A stretch of DNA of 64,000 nt, from positions 1,805,501-1,869,500 of the forward strand of contig NZ_CP022110.1 in NCBI RefSeq assembly GCF_000730165.1, written 5' to 3'. This DNA comes from Nitrospirillum viridazoti CBAmc (GTDB taxonomy: Bacteria; Pseudomonadota; Alphaproteobacteria; Azospirillales; Azospirillaceae). Position numbers and translations under genes: made by a program. Positions 16,949 to 25,866 of this stretch are shown piece by piece (the stretch's first letter is position 1; the number at the start of each line of letters is the position of its first letter). The notes under the pieces are model-generated. The model worked only from the letters and a program-made list of their open reading frames with translations, did not search any database and was not told the DNA's origin.

Positions 16949-17191
16949 ATGCAGACCATCTTCGTGCAGATCAAGTGCGAGCTGGGCAAGGCCTACGACG
17001 TGGCCGATTCGGCCGTGGAGACCTTGGAAGAGGTTTCCGAGGTCCATTCCATCTCCGGTCAGTACGACCTGATGATGAAGTGCTATCTGGGTGACGAGGC
17101 CGATATCGGCCATTTCGTCACCCAGCGCCTGCAGACCCTGCCGGGCGTCAAGGACACTTTCACCATCATCACCTTCAAGGCCTTCACCTGA
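16949..17191 (+). CDS. Stand-alone Lrp/AsnC RAM (ligand-binding) domain protein
   Basis: An 80-residue protein corresponding only to the RAM ligand-binding and oligomerisation domain of Lrp/AsnC regulators. The beta-alpha-beta-beta-alpha-beta pattern is visible, with SGQYDLMMKC in the middle and LPGVKDTFTIITF at the end. The helix-turn-helix is absent, so it cannot bind DNA by itself. Known stand-alone RAM proteins modulate full-length Lrp proteins or bind amino acids. GGAGG lies upstream of the ATG. It sits 30 bases after the helicase stop and may be cotranscribed with it. Confidence 0.85.
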   Translation: MQTIFVQIKCELGKAYDVADSAVETLEEVSEVHSISGQYDLMMKCYLGDEADIGHFVTQRLQTLPGVKDTFTIITFKAFT

Positions 17192-17342
17192 CATCCCCGC
17201 CGACCCTTTTGCCGGATCGGTACCGCCGTGGCGTTTTCCAGGACGGTGTTTCTGGGCCACGCGTCGACGATATCGGGAGATGAACCCGTGGAACGGGCCA
17301 GCCGTGTTGACTTGGCCCACGGCATGGGCAAGAAGGTGATCC

Positions 17343-17462
17343 ATGAAGCGGAGCAAGGACATCGGCCACATGGCCCGGAACGGCGGCATCCCCACCCCCA
17401 GCCCCTACGTGCGCCCGGGCGAGCTGATCTCGGGCGAGCTGATGGGGAGTGCGACGCGTTGA
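17343..17462 (+). CDS. Possible 39-residue peptide between the RAM protein and lptD
   Basis: An ATG preceded by AAGG at a good distance opens a 39-codon frame ending 30 bases before the chosen lptD start. The product has no signal peptide and contains GGIPTPSPYVRPGEL. It has no family I recognise. It overlaps, in another frame, a non-coding 5' extension of the lptD frame. Support is only the ribosome site and the position. Confidence 0.35.
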   Translation: MKRSKDIGHMARNGGIPTPSPYVRPGELISGELMGSATR

Positions 17463-17491
17463 CCCCCCGTCCCCTGATTGCGGAGCCGCCC

Positions 17492-19786
17492 ATGGCCGCC
17501 ACGCGGCGGCGTGCCGCCATCGCCGCCACCCTGATGGTCGGCCTGATGTCCAGCACGGCCCTGGCGCAACAGCAGCCAACACCTTCCACCGGAGCGGCCG
17601 CCCCCCAGGCTGCGCCCGCCCAGGCCGCCTCCCCGCAGGCCGCCCCCCCGCAGGCCGCACCGAAGAAGGAGCAGCCGCCCGTCCTGCTGGAGGCCGACCA
17701 GGTCGACACGGACAATGAGCTGGGCATCACCACCGCGACCGGCAACGTGCAGTTGTCGCAGGGCGGCCACGTGGTGCTGGCAGACACCATCAGCTACAGC
17801 GAGCGGTCCAACGTCATCACCGCCAGCGGCCACGTCGTCATGATCCAGCCGGACGGCGAGGTGATGTTCGGCGACTATGCGGAATTGACGGAGGACCAGA
17901 AGCAGGCCTTCGTCGACCAGTCGCGCATGCTGCTACAGGACAACAGCCGCCTGGCCGGCTATCAGGCCGAACGCATCGACGGCCGCTACACCCGCGTCAC
18001 CCGCGGCACCTACAGCCCCTGCAAGCTGTGCGAGGACGACCCCACGCGGCCGCCCACCTGGCAGATTCGCGCCAAGCAGGTGACACACGACAACACGTCG
18101 CACGACATCTATTTCCGCGACGCCACCATCGAGGTGGCGGGCGTGCCCATCACCTACCTGCCCGCCTTCTCCATGCCCGATCCCACGGTGGATCGGCGCA
18201 GCGGCTTCCTGACGCCCACCATCGGCTACAACACCAATTTGGGCATGTTCGCGCGGGTGAAGTATTACTACGACATCTCGCCGGACAAGGACCTGCTGTT
18301 CGATCTGCTGCCCAGCGCCAATGACGGCCTGCTTTTGGGCACGAAATACCGCCAGCGCTTCACCAACGGTTATCTGGAACTTCAGGGGGCTGCCACCTAC
18401 ACGCAGAACCCGCAGGCGACGTCCAACGGCACCATCAGCCCGACGGAACTGCGCGGCTGGGTGCAGGGCATCGGCCGCTTCGACATCGATGATTCCTGGC
18501 GCTGGGGTTTCGACCTGAACCGGGTCACCGACAACAACTTCCTGTTGCGCTACAACTACAGCGCTGAGCAGCTGCTGACCAGCCGCCTCTATACCGAGCA
18601 TTTCGCCGGCCGCGACTACTTCAACGCCGGCATCTACGGCTTCCAGGACCTGCGCCCGTCCAACACGTTGGAAGAGCCGGTGGCCCTGCCGCTGATCACC
18701 TACAGCGCCCTGGGCGAGCCGGGCGAAACGCTGGGTGGCCGCTGGTCCTTCGACGCGCAATACCTGGACCTGTGGCGCGAGCAGGGCGTACGGTCCCGCC
18801 GCGCCTCACAGGTCTCGGGCTGGCAAGGCGACTACACCAACAGCCTGGGCATGGTCACCACCGTGAACGCCCTGCTGCGGACCGACGCCTACGCCATCGG
18901 CAACCTGAAGGACGCGGCCAACGGCGGCCCCCGGGACGACTTCACCCGCGTCCGCATCTTCCCCCAGGGCCAGATCATGACCCGCCTGCCCTTCGTGCGC
19001 GAGGACGGCACCGTATCGGAAATGATCGAGCCCATCGTGGCCTTCACCGCCGCGCCCAACTATCACAACAGCCGCGACCTGCCGAACGAGGACAGCGAGG
19101 ACATCGAGTTCGATTCCACCAACCTGTTCCGCCTCAGCCGCTACCCCGGCGTCGATCTTCTCGATGGCGGCCAGCGCGTGACCTACGGTGTCCGTGCCGG
19201 CGTCTACGGCAATGGTGGCGGCAGCAGCACCCTGTTCTTCGGTCAGAGCTACCGCCTGCAGCACAACACCGACTTCGCGGTCAATTCCGGCCTGTACAGC
19301 CGCCAGTCCGACTATGTCGGCCGCCTGGAACTGACCCCCAGCCCATGGATGGACCTCAGCTACGGTTTCCGACTGGATCCGACCAGCGGCGCCCAGCGCA
19401 TGCACGATTTCACCGGATCGTTCGGCCCGTCCATCTTCCGCGTGTCGGGCAGCTACCTGTACATCAACAAGCTGGAACTGCAGAACGGCACAACGGCCGA
19501 CACTACCGCCAACCTGCAGGAAGTCAGCGGCGGTGTGACCTCGTCCTTCCTGAAGTATTACACGGTGGGCCTTTCCACCCGGTACAACCTGGCCGAGGGC
19601 GGCGGGCCCGTGTCCACCAGCCTGACCACCACCTACCAGGACGACTGCTACACCTTCTCGCTGATCATGGAGCGTGATTACGCCCAGCGTGTCGGCCTGG
19701 CGTCCGGCAACCGCATTTACTTCCGCATGATCTTCAACAAGCTGGGCACGTTCGTCAGCCCCGCCTTTACCGGCACCTCGCATTAG
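17492..19786 (+). CDS. lptD: LPS-assembly protein LptD (outer membrane LPS translocon)
   Basis: The outer-membrane beta-barrel that, with the LptE lipoprotein, inserts LPS into the outer leaflet. A signal peptide (MAATRRRAAIAATLMVGLMS, cleavage after STALA) leads into an Ala/Pro/Gln linker, then an OstA/LptA-like beta-jellyroll (VLLEADQVDTDNELG onward), then the barrel of about 550 residues. A CxxC pair (SPCKLCED) and a late Cys (YQDDCYTF) are candidates for the disulfides that LptD needs. The start at 17492 is preferred over an in-frame GTG 88 codons upstream because the signal peptide begins there and CGGAG precedes it. The length of 764 residues is normal. surA and pdxA, frequent neighbours elsewhere, are absent. 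Confidence 0.92.
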   Translation: MAATRRRAAIAATLMVGLMSSTALAQQQPTPSTGAAAPQAAPAQAASPQAAPPQAAPKKEQPPVLLEADQVDTDNELGITTATGNVQLSQGGHVVLADTISYSERSNVITASGHVVMIQPDGEVMFGDYAELTEDQKQAFVDQSRMLLQDNSRLAGYQAERIDGRYTRVTRGTYSPCKLCEDDPTRPPTWQIRAKQVTHDNTSHDIYFRDATIEVAGVPITYLPAFSMPDPTVDRRSGFLTPTIGYNTNLGMFARVKYYYDISPDKDLLFDLLPSANDGLLLGTKYRQRFTNGYLELQGAATYTQNPQATSNGTISPTELRGWVQGIGRFDIDDSWRWGFDLNRVTDNNFLLRYNYSAEQLLTSRLYTEHFAGRDYFNAGIYGFQDLRPSNTLEEPVALPLITYSALGEPGETLGGRWSFDAQYLDLWREQGVRSRRASQVSGWQGDYTNSLGMVTTVNALLRTDAYAIGNLKDAANGGPRDDFTRVRIFPQGQIMTRLPFVREDGTVSEMIEPIVAFTAAPNYHNSRDLPNEDSEDIEFDSTNLFRLSRYPGVDLLDGGQRVTYGVRAGVYGNGGGSSTLFFGQSYRLQHNTDFAVNSGLYSRQSDYVGRLELTPSPWMDLSYGFRLDPTSGAQRMHDFTGSFGPSIFRVSGSYLYINKLELQNGTTADTTANLQEVSGGVTSSFLKYYTVGLSTRYNLAEGGGPVSTSLTTTYQDDCYTFSLIMERDYAQRVGLASGNRIYFRMIFNKLGTFVSPAFTGTSH

Positions 19787-19886
19787 TTTTGCAGGTAACC
19801 CGGTTACGGGGTTTATAGTCGGATATCGTGACCAGGCGGGGTCCCCAGGCAGCGGGGCCCGCCACCGATATCCGAGGAAGAACCCC

Positions 19887-20489
19887 ATGCCCGCTTCCCT
19901 GCTGACCCGCCGCTTCCTGTTCCGGGGTCTGGCCATGGCCGCCTTGGCCGTCGCCGGCCTGGCCGCCGCCCGCCATGTCGACGCCGCTACCCCGTTGCCC
20001 AGCTCGGCCGCGGGCTCGGCATACGATTACAAATTCACCTCCATCGACGGCGATCCATTGCCCCTCAGCCAGTTCAAGGGCAAGGCCATCCTGGTGGTGA
20101 ACACCGCCTCCCTCTGCGGCTTCACCCCGCAGTACAAGGGCCTTGAAGCCCTCTACACCGCCTACAAGGACAAGGGCCTGGTGGTGCTGGGCGTGCCCGC
20201 CAACGATTTCGCTGACCAGGAACCAGGCAGCAATAAGGAGATCAAGCACTTCTGCGACGCCACCTTCGCCGTCGACTTCCCCATGACGGAGAAGGAAGCG
20301 GTGACCGGCGACAAGGCCCATCCCTTCTATAAGTGGGTCGGCGCCGCCAAGGGCGCGCCCAAGTGGAATTTCCACAAGTACCTGATCAGCCCCGAAGGCG
20401 CGCTGATCGCCGCCTTCCCCAGCAAGGTGGAACCGGAATCGCCGGAACTGAAGGCCGCCATCGATGCGGCGCTGTCGCACAACGGTTGA
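19887..20489 (+). CDS. Exported glutathione peroxidase-family protein
   Basis: A 200-residue thiol peroxidase that reduces hydroperoxides. The catalytic tetrad of the family is recognisable: Cys77 (NTASLCGFTPQY), Gln111 (DFADQEPGS) and Trp160-Asn161 (KWNFHKYL). A second Cys (C123, in HFCDATFAVDFP) sits where thioredoxin-dependent members have their resolving Cys, so thioredoxin rather than glutathione is the likelier reductant (family knowledge). The N terminus has TRRFLFRG before a hydrophobic run ending in VDA, resembling a Tat signal; periplasmic location is therefore likely, which is unusual for the family. GAGGAAG precedes the ATG. Confidence 0.9.
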   Translation: MPASLLTRRFLFRGLAMAALAVAGLAAARHVDAATPLPSSAAGSAYDYKFTSIDGDPLPLSQFKGKAILVVNTASLCGFTPQYKGLEALYTAYKDKGLVVLGVPANDFADQEPGSNKEIKHFCDATFAVDFPMTEKEAVTGDKAHPFYKWVGAAKGAPKWNFHKYLISPEGALIAAFPSKVEPESPELKAAIDAALSHNG

Positions 20490-20595
20490 GAGCCGACGTG
20501 GACGCGGCGGGGTGGGCCACCGCCCGTGTCATTGGCCCGTAGTGCGTATAGGCCGACAGCCGCTTGAGTTTGGGAGGCGGCCCCGCTAGGGTCAG

Positions 20596-20622
20596 GCCCG
20601 GGAGACGTCGTTTCCCGGGCTT
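20596..20622 (+). terminator. Weak hairpin after the peroxidase gene
   Basis: GCCCGGGA (20596-20603) pairs with TCCCGGGC (20613-20620), followed only by TTACTAATT rather than a clean T-run. It may terminate the peroxidase mRNA or be a leader structure of the next gene. Confidence 0.35.
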
Positions 20623-20670
20623 ACTAATTCCTTGTTCTCCCTGACCTATCTGCTGGGTGTTGGCGCCACC

Positions 20671-21396
20671 ATGAGTTATGGCCTCTATGATCACAGCCGC
20701 CGGGCCCGCCGCCGTTTCTGGGGGCGTCTGGGCAAGTTCCTGCTGCTGGCCGGTGTCGTCGGCGTCGCCTGCGCCTTCAGCTATGAGGTGGGGCAGGAAC
20801 AGCTGATCCGGCGCGAACAAAACCTGCAGACGCAGCTGACCCAGGCCCAGTCCGCCAAGGAGGAGACCGAGCGCAAGGTCGCCCAGCTGCAAGCGGCGCT
20901 GCAGACCGCCGAGGTGCGCGTCAGTGAGCTGCAGGTGCGCTATGACCGCGACGTGCCCACGGGCGACCTGGGCCGGTTGAAGGACCTGTTGGCCAAGAAG
21001 ATGGTGGAGGGCGTGGACGCCGGCCGCCTGGCGCTGATCATCGAGCAGACGGGCACCCCCCGCTCCTGCGGCAAGGCGGAGACCAAGCGCTTCGTCCTGT
21101 CGACCTCGCTGTACAAAGGTCCCAACACCTCGGCCGGCTTCGCCGACGGCGCCATCACTGTCTCCGGCGAGGGCGCCACGTCGCGCAGCCCAGACGGCGC
21201 GCCGCAGTCCTGGTTCGACCCGGCCAAGCCGGTCACCCTGAAGTTCACCGACAAGAACGGCAAGGAAACCCAGACCACGGGCATGCTGCCGCTGCAGCAT
21301 TCGGTGATCATCGACGATACCGAGTACCGCTTCAAGATCAGCCCCGGCTCACGCTCCTTCGTGGACGTGGTGGGCGATCACTGCCCGTTCCCCTGA
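20671..21396 (+). CDS. Membrane-anchored coiled-coil protein of unknown function
   Basis: About 241 residues. After a basic N terminus (YDHSRRARRRFW) comes one transmembrane helix (FLLLAGVVGVACAFSYEVG), then a heptad-like coiled coil rich in Gln/Glu/Lys (EQNLQTQLTQAQSAKEETE and following), then a compact beta-rich domain that would lie in the periplasm and carries two cysteines (RSCGK, DHCPF). The layout resembles the DUF6776-type proteins, but I am not certain of the family. The ATG at 20671 is chosen; a TTG 13 codons upstream is possible, and neither has a strong ribosome site. It is convergent with the YdbH-like gene. Confidence 0.7.
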   Translation: MSYGLYDHSRRARRRFWGRLGKFLLLAGVVGVACAFSYEVGQEQLIRREQNLQTQLTQAQSAKEETERKVAQLQAALQTAEVRVSELQVRYDRDVPTGDLGRLKDLLAKKMVEGVDAGRLALIIEQTGTPRSCGKAETKRFVLSTSLYKGPNTSAGFADGAITVSGEGATSRSPDGAPQSWFDPAKPVTLKFTDKNGKETQTTGMLPLQHSVIIDDTEYRFKISPGSRSFVDVVGDHCPFP

Positions 21397-21458
21397 TGCG
21401 CAGCCCTTGGTCGATCATGATCGGGGGATCCCAGGCGCCGGGTGATGCCCAACAGCCC

Positions 21459-24035
21459 TTACTGCCGTCGTTCTGAGGCACCGGTGGCCGACAGGTCGCC
21501 GGCGTCCAATTCCAGGTCCAGGTCGACCGGATAGCCGCCGTAGAACCCCGGGTTGACGCCGCGCAGCAGCAGGCGGGCGCGGGGATCGGTCAGGATCGGG
21601 CCCTTGGGCTCCAGCGACAGGACTTGATAGTCGTAATCGGCCAGCGCCCGGGTCACCAGGGCCACCTTGCCATTGTGGTCGGGGTTCAGCACCACCGGCA
21701 CGCCGGCACCGGTCGTATCCGCATAGCCGATGTGGCCGGGCGCCTCCGCCTGCAGGCCGCCATAGGCCAACACCGGCGCCATGCCGTCGAAGCGTCCCAG
21801 CAGGCGCCCGGCCAATTTTCCTTGCAGCGTGTAGCCGGCCGCTGTCCATGCCGGCAACGCCTGGGCCAGATCCACCTCCGCCACCGTGGCGCTGAAGCCG
21901 CCGCCCTCCTCCGGCGACAGATGCACGTGGCCGCCGGCCCAGGCCAAATCGCCGCCTTGCAGCAGCACCCGGCCATCCGCCAGCTGGAAATCCAACCCAA
22001 CGTCCTCCAGCGCCAGGGCGGCACGCACGGCCTTGGCCTCGATATGCTGGGCAGGCGGGCTGTGCAGCGGGAACAGCCCGTCCAGCGCCACCGCCCCCTT
22101 GAGGCCGTCGATGGCCAACGATGGGCTGGCGAGGCTGACGGCATCGGCCCGCACCTCCCCCGACGCGGTCAGATGCCCCTGCTCCCACGACAGGTGGGCG
22201 CGGCCGGCCACCGTGCCCAGGCCCTGGACCGGCCCCGCCAGACCGGCGCCGGGTAGCAGGCGGCTGAGATCCGGCACGTTGGACAAGGTCAGCGGCTCCA
22301 GCACCGCCGCCGCCTCCCCCCGCTTTTCCGCCCCGATCCAATGCCCGCTGAGCCCCAGGACCAGAGGCGTGTCCGTTCCGCGGGCCTGGCCCGCCAGGGT
22401 CAGCGTGGCGGCCGGATCGCCGGACAGGGTGACGGCCAAGGCCAAGGGCGGCAGCATCGCGCCCCGCACACGGCCGCCCTCCAGCGTCAGTTGCCAGGGA
22501 CGGGCACGGTTGGCGCGATCGAAGCCGGAGGACAGATGGGCCCCTTCCAGCGTACCGCCCAGCAGCACCGGCGCCTCCACCGACGCGGCGGACGCCTCCA
22601 GGGCGCTCAGTCCCCCGGCATCCCAGTCGGCGGCGATATGCAGGCCGGTGGTGCCACCGGCAATGAGTGGCGTGGCCGCCGGCCCCAGGCGCCCCACCAG
22701 CGCGCCCTGCGCCTCGGCATGTCCCCGGCGTTCCTTGCCCCAACCGCCGCGCCAGGTCATCACCAGGTGGCCGTCGGCACCAGGGTCCCAGCCCAGGCTG
22801 ACCGGCGTGCCCTGTCCGTCCCGCAACCGCCCACCCAGCTGCGCCGCGCGCGTCAGGTCCAGACGCCAAGCGCCATCGCCTTCCGGCGTCAGGTTTCCGC
22901 CACCGTTGAGGAAAGCCGCCATCAGCGGCAGCTCCGGCGCCGTCATCCCCTCCGCCGCGACGGTCACGGCCAGGGCGCCCCCCTCGCCGGTGCCGGCCAC
23001 GGTCAGCAGACCCTCGCCGCTCCAGGTCCCGGCCCCTCGGGCGCGCAGGGTCAGCCCCCACGGCGCGGCGGGCATGCCGGTCCCTCGCATACCGGTCCAG
23101 GGCTTGGCTCCCTCCAAGGCCAGGTGGGCGTCGGGCGTCTCGGCGGTGGCGCTCACGGTCCAGCGGTCACTGCCGCCCTGCGCCGCCAGATGGGCGGAAA
23201 TGGGACCGCCCCACTCGCGCACGCGCAGGTCCGTCACCGTCAATTCAGCCTGGGCCGTGCCCTTGGGGCCGGCGGCCAGGGTGCCCGACACCATCGGGTT
23301 GGCGCCGGGCGCCGCGGTCAGCCGCAGCGCGGGACCATCCGCCGTCTTGGTCAGGCTGACGGTCACGGCCAGCGCCGGCCAGCCGGCCGCCGGCTCCATC
23401 ACCGCCTGCCCCTGCCAAGCGCCCGCTTCCGCCCCGTCCCCCGCCTGGTGGTCGAGCGTGGCGTGCAGGGCCAAGGGCATCGACCAGTCGCCATGGATCA
23501 GCTGGGCTGATCCAATGTCCACATGGTCAATGGGTAGGTCCGTCAAACGCGCCAGGGCCTGCCCATCCAGATGGCCGGCATCCAGGCTGACCCCGGTCAG
23601 CGCCAGGCGCGCCGGCTGGCCCCAGGGCACCAGGCCGGCGAAGGTCACCAGCGCGGTGTCGGCCTCCAGCCCCGGTTGCAGGCGCACCCCCGCCTCCAGC
23701 CAGCCCCAGCCGGCATGCCGCACCGTCACCTGGGCATCGGCGAAGCCGGCCTCCACCAGGGCCGCCTTCAGCCGCTGTTCCGCCGTGGCCGGCAAAATCA
23801 GCCGGCCGGCCAAAATGGCCCCCGCGATGGCCAAGGTGAGGGGCACCAAGCCCCATAGCCAACGGCCCCCCCACGGCGGCAGCCCGGCCTTCGAGATCGG
23901 CCACCGCCACCCCTGCAGCGCGGCCCGCCACGACGGCAGGCGCCACGCGCCGGGCAGCGTGCGGCGCTTGGCATTGGGCGCGCGCAGGTTGGGGGGCCGC
24001 ATTCCGGGCGGCGGCCGTAACGGCGGCATGGACAT
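21459..24035 (-). CDS. YdbH-like AsmA-superfamily envelope protein
   Basis: About 858 residues. A Pro-rich cytoplasmic N terminus is followed by one transmembrane helix (LWGLVPLTLAIAGAILAGRL), then a long periplasmic beta-rich region of AsmA/DUF748 character. The C-terminal part (LADYDYQVLSLEPKGPI, LLLRGVNPGFYGGYPVDLDL) matches the conserved end of the YdbH family, a bridge-like protein that with TamB and YhdP moves phospholipids between inner and outer membranes. The start at 24035 (MSMPPL) has AAGGGA about 11 bases upstream; an ATG two codons later is also possible. YnbE and YdbL, the usual partners of YdbH, are not seen nearby. Confidence 0.75.
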   Translation of the reverse strand: MSMPPLRPPPGMRPPNLRAPNAKRRTLPGAWRLPSWRAALQGWRWPISKAGLPPWGGRWLWGLVPLTLAIAGAILAGRLILPATAEQRLKAALVEAGFADAQVTVRHAGWGWLEAGVRLQPGLEADTALVTFAGLVPWGQPARLALTGVSLDAGHLDGQALARLTDLPIDHVDIGSAQLIHGDWSMPLALHATLDHQAGDGAEAGAWQGQAVMEPAAGWPALAVTVSLTKTADGPALRLTAAPGANPMVSGTLAAGPKGTAQAELTVTDLRVREWGGPISAHLAAQGGSDRWTVSATAETPDAHLALEGAKPWTGMRGTGMPAAPWGLTLRARGAGTWSGEGLLTVAGTGEGGALAVTVAAEGMTAPELPLMAAFLNGGGNLTPEGDGAWRLDLTRAAQLGGRLRDGQGTPVSLGWDPGADGHLVMTWRGGWGKERRGHAEAQGALVGRLGPAATPLIAGGTTGLHIAADWDAGGLSALEASAASVEAPVLLGGTLEGAHLSSGFDRANRARPWQLTLEGGRVRGAMLPPLALAVTLSGDPAATLTLAGQARGTDTPLVLGLSGHWIGAEKRGEAAAVLEPLTLSNVPDLSRLLPGAGLAGPVQGLGTVAGRAHLSWEQGHLTASGEVRADAVSLASPSLAIDGLKGAVALDGLFPLHSPPAQHIEAKAVRAALALEDVGLDFQLADGRVLLQGGDLAWAGGHVHLSPEEGGGFSATVAEVDLAQALPAWTAAGYTLQGKLAGRLLGRFDGMAPVLAYGGLQAEAPGHIGYADTTGAGVPVVLNPDHNGKVALVTRALADYDYQVLSLEPKGPILTDPRARLLLRGVNPGFYGGYPVDLDLELDAGDLSATGASERRQ

Positions 24036-24340
24036 GGGTGTACAGGTCCCTTCCCGGCCCCGGTGGTGTCCGGAACCGTGGTGGAGAGTGGCAAGACCGG
24101 CCACGGACCACAAGCAGCACCACAGCCCCCTGTGTGCAGCGAGAAGGTCCGGCCACCGACCTTGACCGCCCCCTCATGCAAGTCGCTTGCCGATTTTCGA
24201 ACCACCACCCGCGAATTTTGCCGCAGGCGGGGGGCGGCTGCGCCAGAAGGGCGGTTCAAATCGGCCGGCGGGGGCGCTATGGTCCGCCGACCGGCAAAGC
24301 CGGACACGGACGCGCCCACCACAAGAACGAGCTTCCCAAA
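24036..24340. other. 305-base divergent intergenic region
   Basis: Lies between the divergently transcribed YdbH-like and cyclophilin genes and must hold both promoters. No consensus promoter, operator or RNA structure stands out to me. Confidence 0.4.
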
Positions 24341-24817
24341 ATGGATCTTGAGAACACCCTGTATCTCGACCTGCCGGCCGGCCGCGTCGTCATCGCGCTC
24401 CGCCCCGACCTGGCCCCCAACCATGTCGCCCGCATCAAGGAACTGGCCCGCGACGGCTTCTACAACGGCCTGAGCTTCCACCGCGTCATTGAGGGCTTCA
24501 TGGCCCAGGGCGGCTGCCCCATCGGCGACGGCACCGGCGGTTCGGGCAAGAAGCTGAAGGCGGAATTCTCGGCTGAGCCGCATGTGCGCGGCGTCTGCTC
24601 CATGGCCCGCGCCATGAACCCGGACAGCGCCGACAGCCAGTTTTTCATCTGCTTCGACGACGCCACCTTCCTGGACCGCCAGTACACCGTCTGGGGCAAG
24701 GTCACCGAGGGCATGGAATTCGTCGACGCCCTGAAGAAGGGCAGCCGCCGTGACAACGGCAGCGTCACCGACCCCGACAAGATCGTGAAGATGCAGGTTG
24801 CGGCCGACGCCGCCTGA
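24341..24817 (+). CDS. ppiB: Cyclophilin-type peptidyl-prolyl cis-trans isomerase
   Basis: A 158-residue cytoplasmic cyclophilin that speeds cis-trans isomerisation of Xaa-Pro bonds. The catalytic core is clear: [13 protein letters not shown] (the Arg-Phe pair), then [18 protein letters not shown] and VWGKVTEGM. The start at 24341 (MDLENT) matches the start of the fold; the frame stays open for 100 codons upstream but that part is low-quality sequence. There is no signal peptide, hence PpiB rather than PpiA. A very strong terminator follows 30 bases after the stop. Confidence 0.92.
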   Translation: MDLENTLYLDLPAGRVVIALRPDLAPNHVARIKELARDGFYNGLSFHRVIEGFMAQGGCPIGDGTGGSGKKLKAEFSAEPHVRGVCSMARAMNPDSADSQFFICFDDATFLDRQYTVWGKVTEGMEFVDALKKGSRRDNGSVTDPDKIVKMQVAADAA

Positions 24818-24847
24818 TCCTGGCATCTCCCATCCGGTACAAGGTTT

Positions 24848-24885
24848 GACCGCCCGCCCCTTAAAGGGGCGGGCGGTCGGCTTTT
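24848..24885 (+). terminator. Intrinsic terminator of ppiB
   Basis: A GC-rich 13-base stem (24848-24860 with 24866-24878) with a five-base loop, then GGCTTTT. Confidence 0.88.
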
Positions 24886-25034
24886 GGGGACAGGGCCGGA
24901 TCAGCAGGTAAAAACGGCCGCCCGGGACGGGCTTGGGCCCCCTGGTCCGGCAGAAACTGCCGCAAGGGGAACCCCCTGCCGCCCTTGCCTACCCCGCCCC
25001 AAGCTAAACCATTGATTCTTATCGATCTCGAATG

Positions 25035-25052
25035 TTGGCACACCCCCTGCAT
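25035..25052 (+). promoter_or_regulatory. Sigma-54-type promoter of the flgFGAH operon
   Basis: TTGGCACACCCCCTGCAT has the invariant GG (25037-25038) and GC (25049-25050) exactly ten bases apart, with TGGCAC at -24 and TGCA at -12. The predicted start is about 12 bases on, giving a leader of about 50 bases before flgF. Confidence 0.75.
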
Positions 25053-25109
25053 ATAGGGAGGCGACTAACAAGCGGCCGGCATCGACCGGCAGCGGCGTTC
25101 GAGGCGAAA

Positions 25110-25829
25110 ATGGAAAACCCGATTTACGTGGCGCTGTCCCGTCAGGAGGCGCTGTCCCGGCAGCTGGATGTGGTGGCGAACAACATCGCCAACATGAACA
25201 CGACGGGCTACAAGCAGCAGCGCATGCTGTTCCAGGAATACCTGGAGAAGCCGGCCCGCGGCGAGCGGGTCTCCTTCGTCCAGGACTACGGCCTGATGCG
25301 CGATACCCGCGCCGGCGCCCTGCAGGTTACGAACAACACCCTGGACCTGGCGCTGAAGGGTGACGGCTACTTCACGGTGGAGACGCTGTCCGGCCCGCGC
25401 TACACCCGCGCCGGCAATTTCCAGCTGAACGACCGTCGTGAGATCGTGGACCAGAACGGCCTGCCCGTGCTGGACACCAACGACAACCGCATCACCGTCC
25501 CCGACGGCACCACCGACCTGAAGATCCAGGGCGACGGCACCGTGATGGCCGACCGCGCCCAGCTGGGCAAGCTGAAGATCGTCAGCTTCGACGACCAGCA
25601 GCAGATGCAGACCCTGGGCGGCGGCCTGATGACCACGACCCAGACGCCACGCCCCTCGGCCAACCCGCAGGTGACGCAGGGTGCGGTCGAGGCCTCCAAC
25701 GTGCAGGCCATCGTCGAGTCCACCGTGATGATCGACGTGCTGCGTCAGTACCAGATGACCCAGAAGCTGGTGGACGAGGAACACGATCGCATCCGCAACG
25801 CGATCTCCCACCTCGCCAAAGCCCAATAA
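25110..25829 (+). CDS. flgF: Flagellar basal-body rod protein FlgF
   Basis: Proximal rod protein of the flagellar basal body, 239 residues, exported by the flagellar type III system and without a signal peptide. The N-terminal rod signature is present (LDVVANNIANMNTTGYKQQR), the hook-basal-body beta domain follows (LKGDGYFTVET, TRAGNFQLN), and the C-terminal coiled-coil segment (VEASNVQAIVESTVMIDVLR) closes the chain. The start at 25110 (MENPIYV) is set by homology and by GAGGCG upstream; an in-frame ATG further upstream would lie inside the sigma-54 promoter. First gene of flgF-flgG-flgA-flgH. Confidence 0.95.
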   Translation: MENPIYVALSRQEALSRQLDVVANNIANMNTTGYKQQRMLFQEYLEKPARGERVSFVQDYGLMRDTRAGALQVTNNTLDLALKGDGYFTVETLSGPRYTRAGNFQLNDRREIVDQNGLPVLDTNDNRITVPDGTTDLKIQGDGTVMADRAQLGKLKIVSFDDQQQMQTLGGGLMTTTQTPRPSANPQVTQGAVEASNVQAIVESTVMIDVLRQYQMTQKLVDEEHDRIRNAISHLAKAQ

Positions 25830-25866
25830 CGCCCTCGTGACGCCGAAGAAGTAGGAGAAACAGATC

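Noticed and set aside
15308-17395. A 695-codon minus-strand frame opposite the RNA helicase
   Set aside because: Spans the helicase, the RAM gene and intergenic DNA without a start signal or domain.
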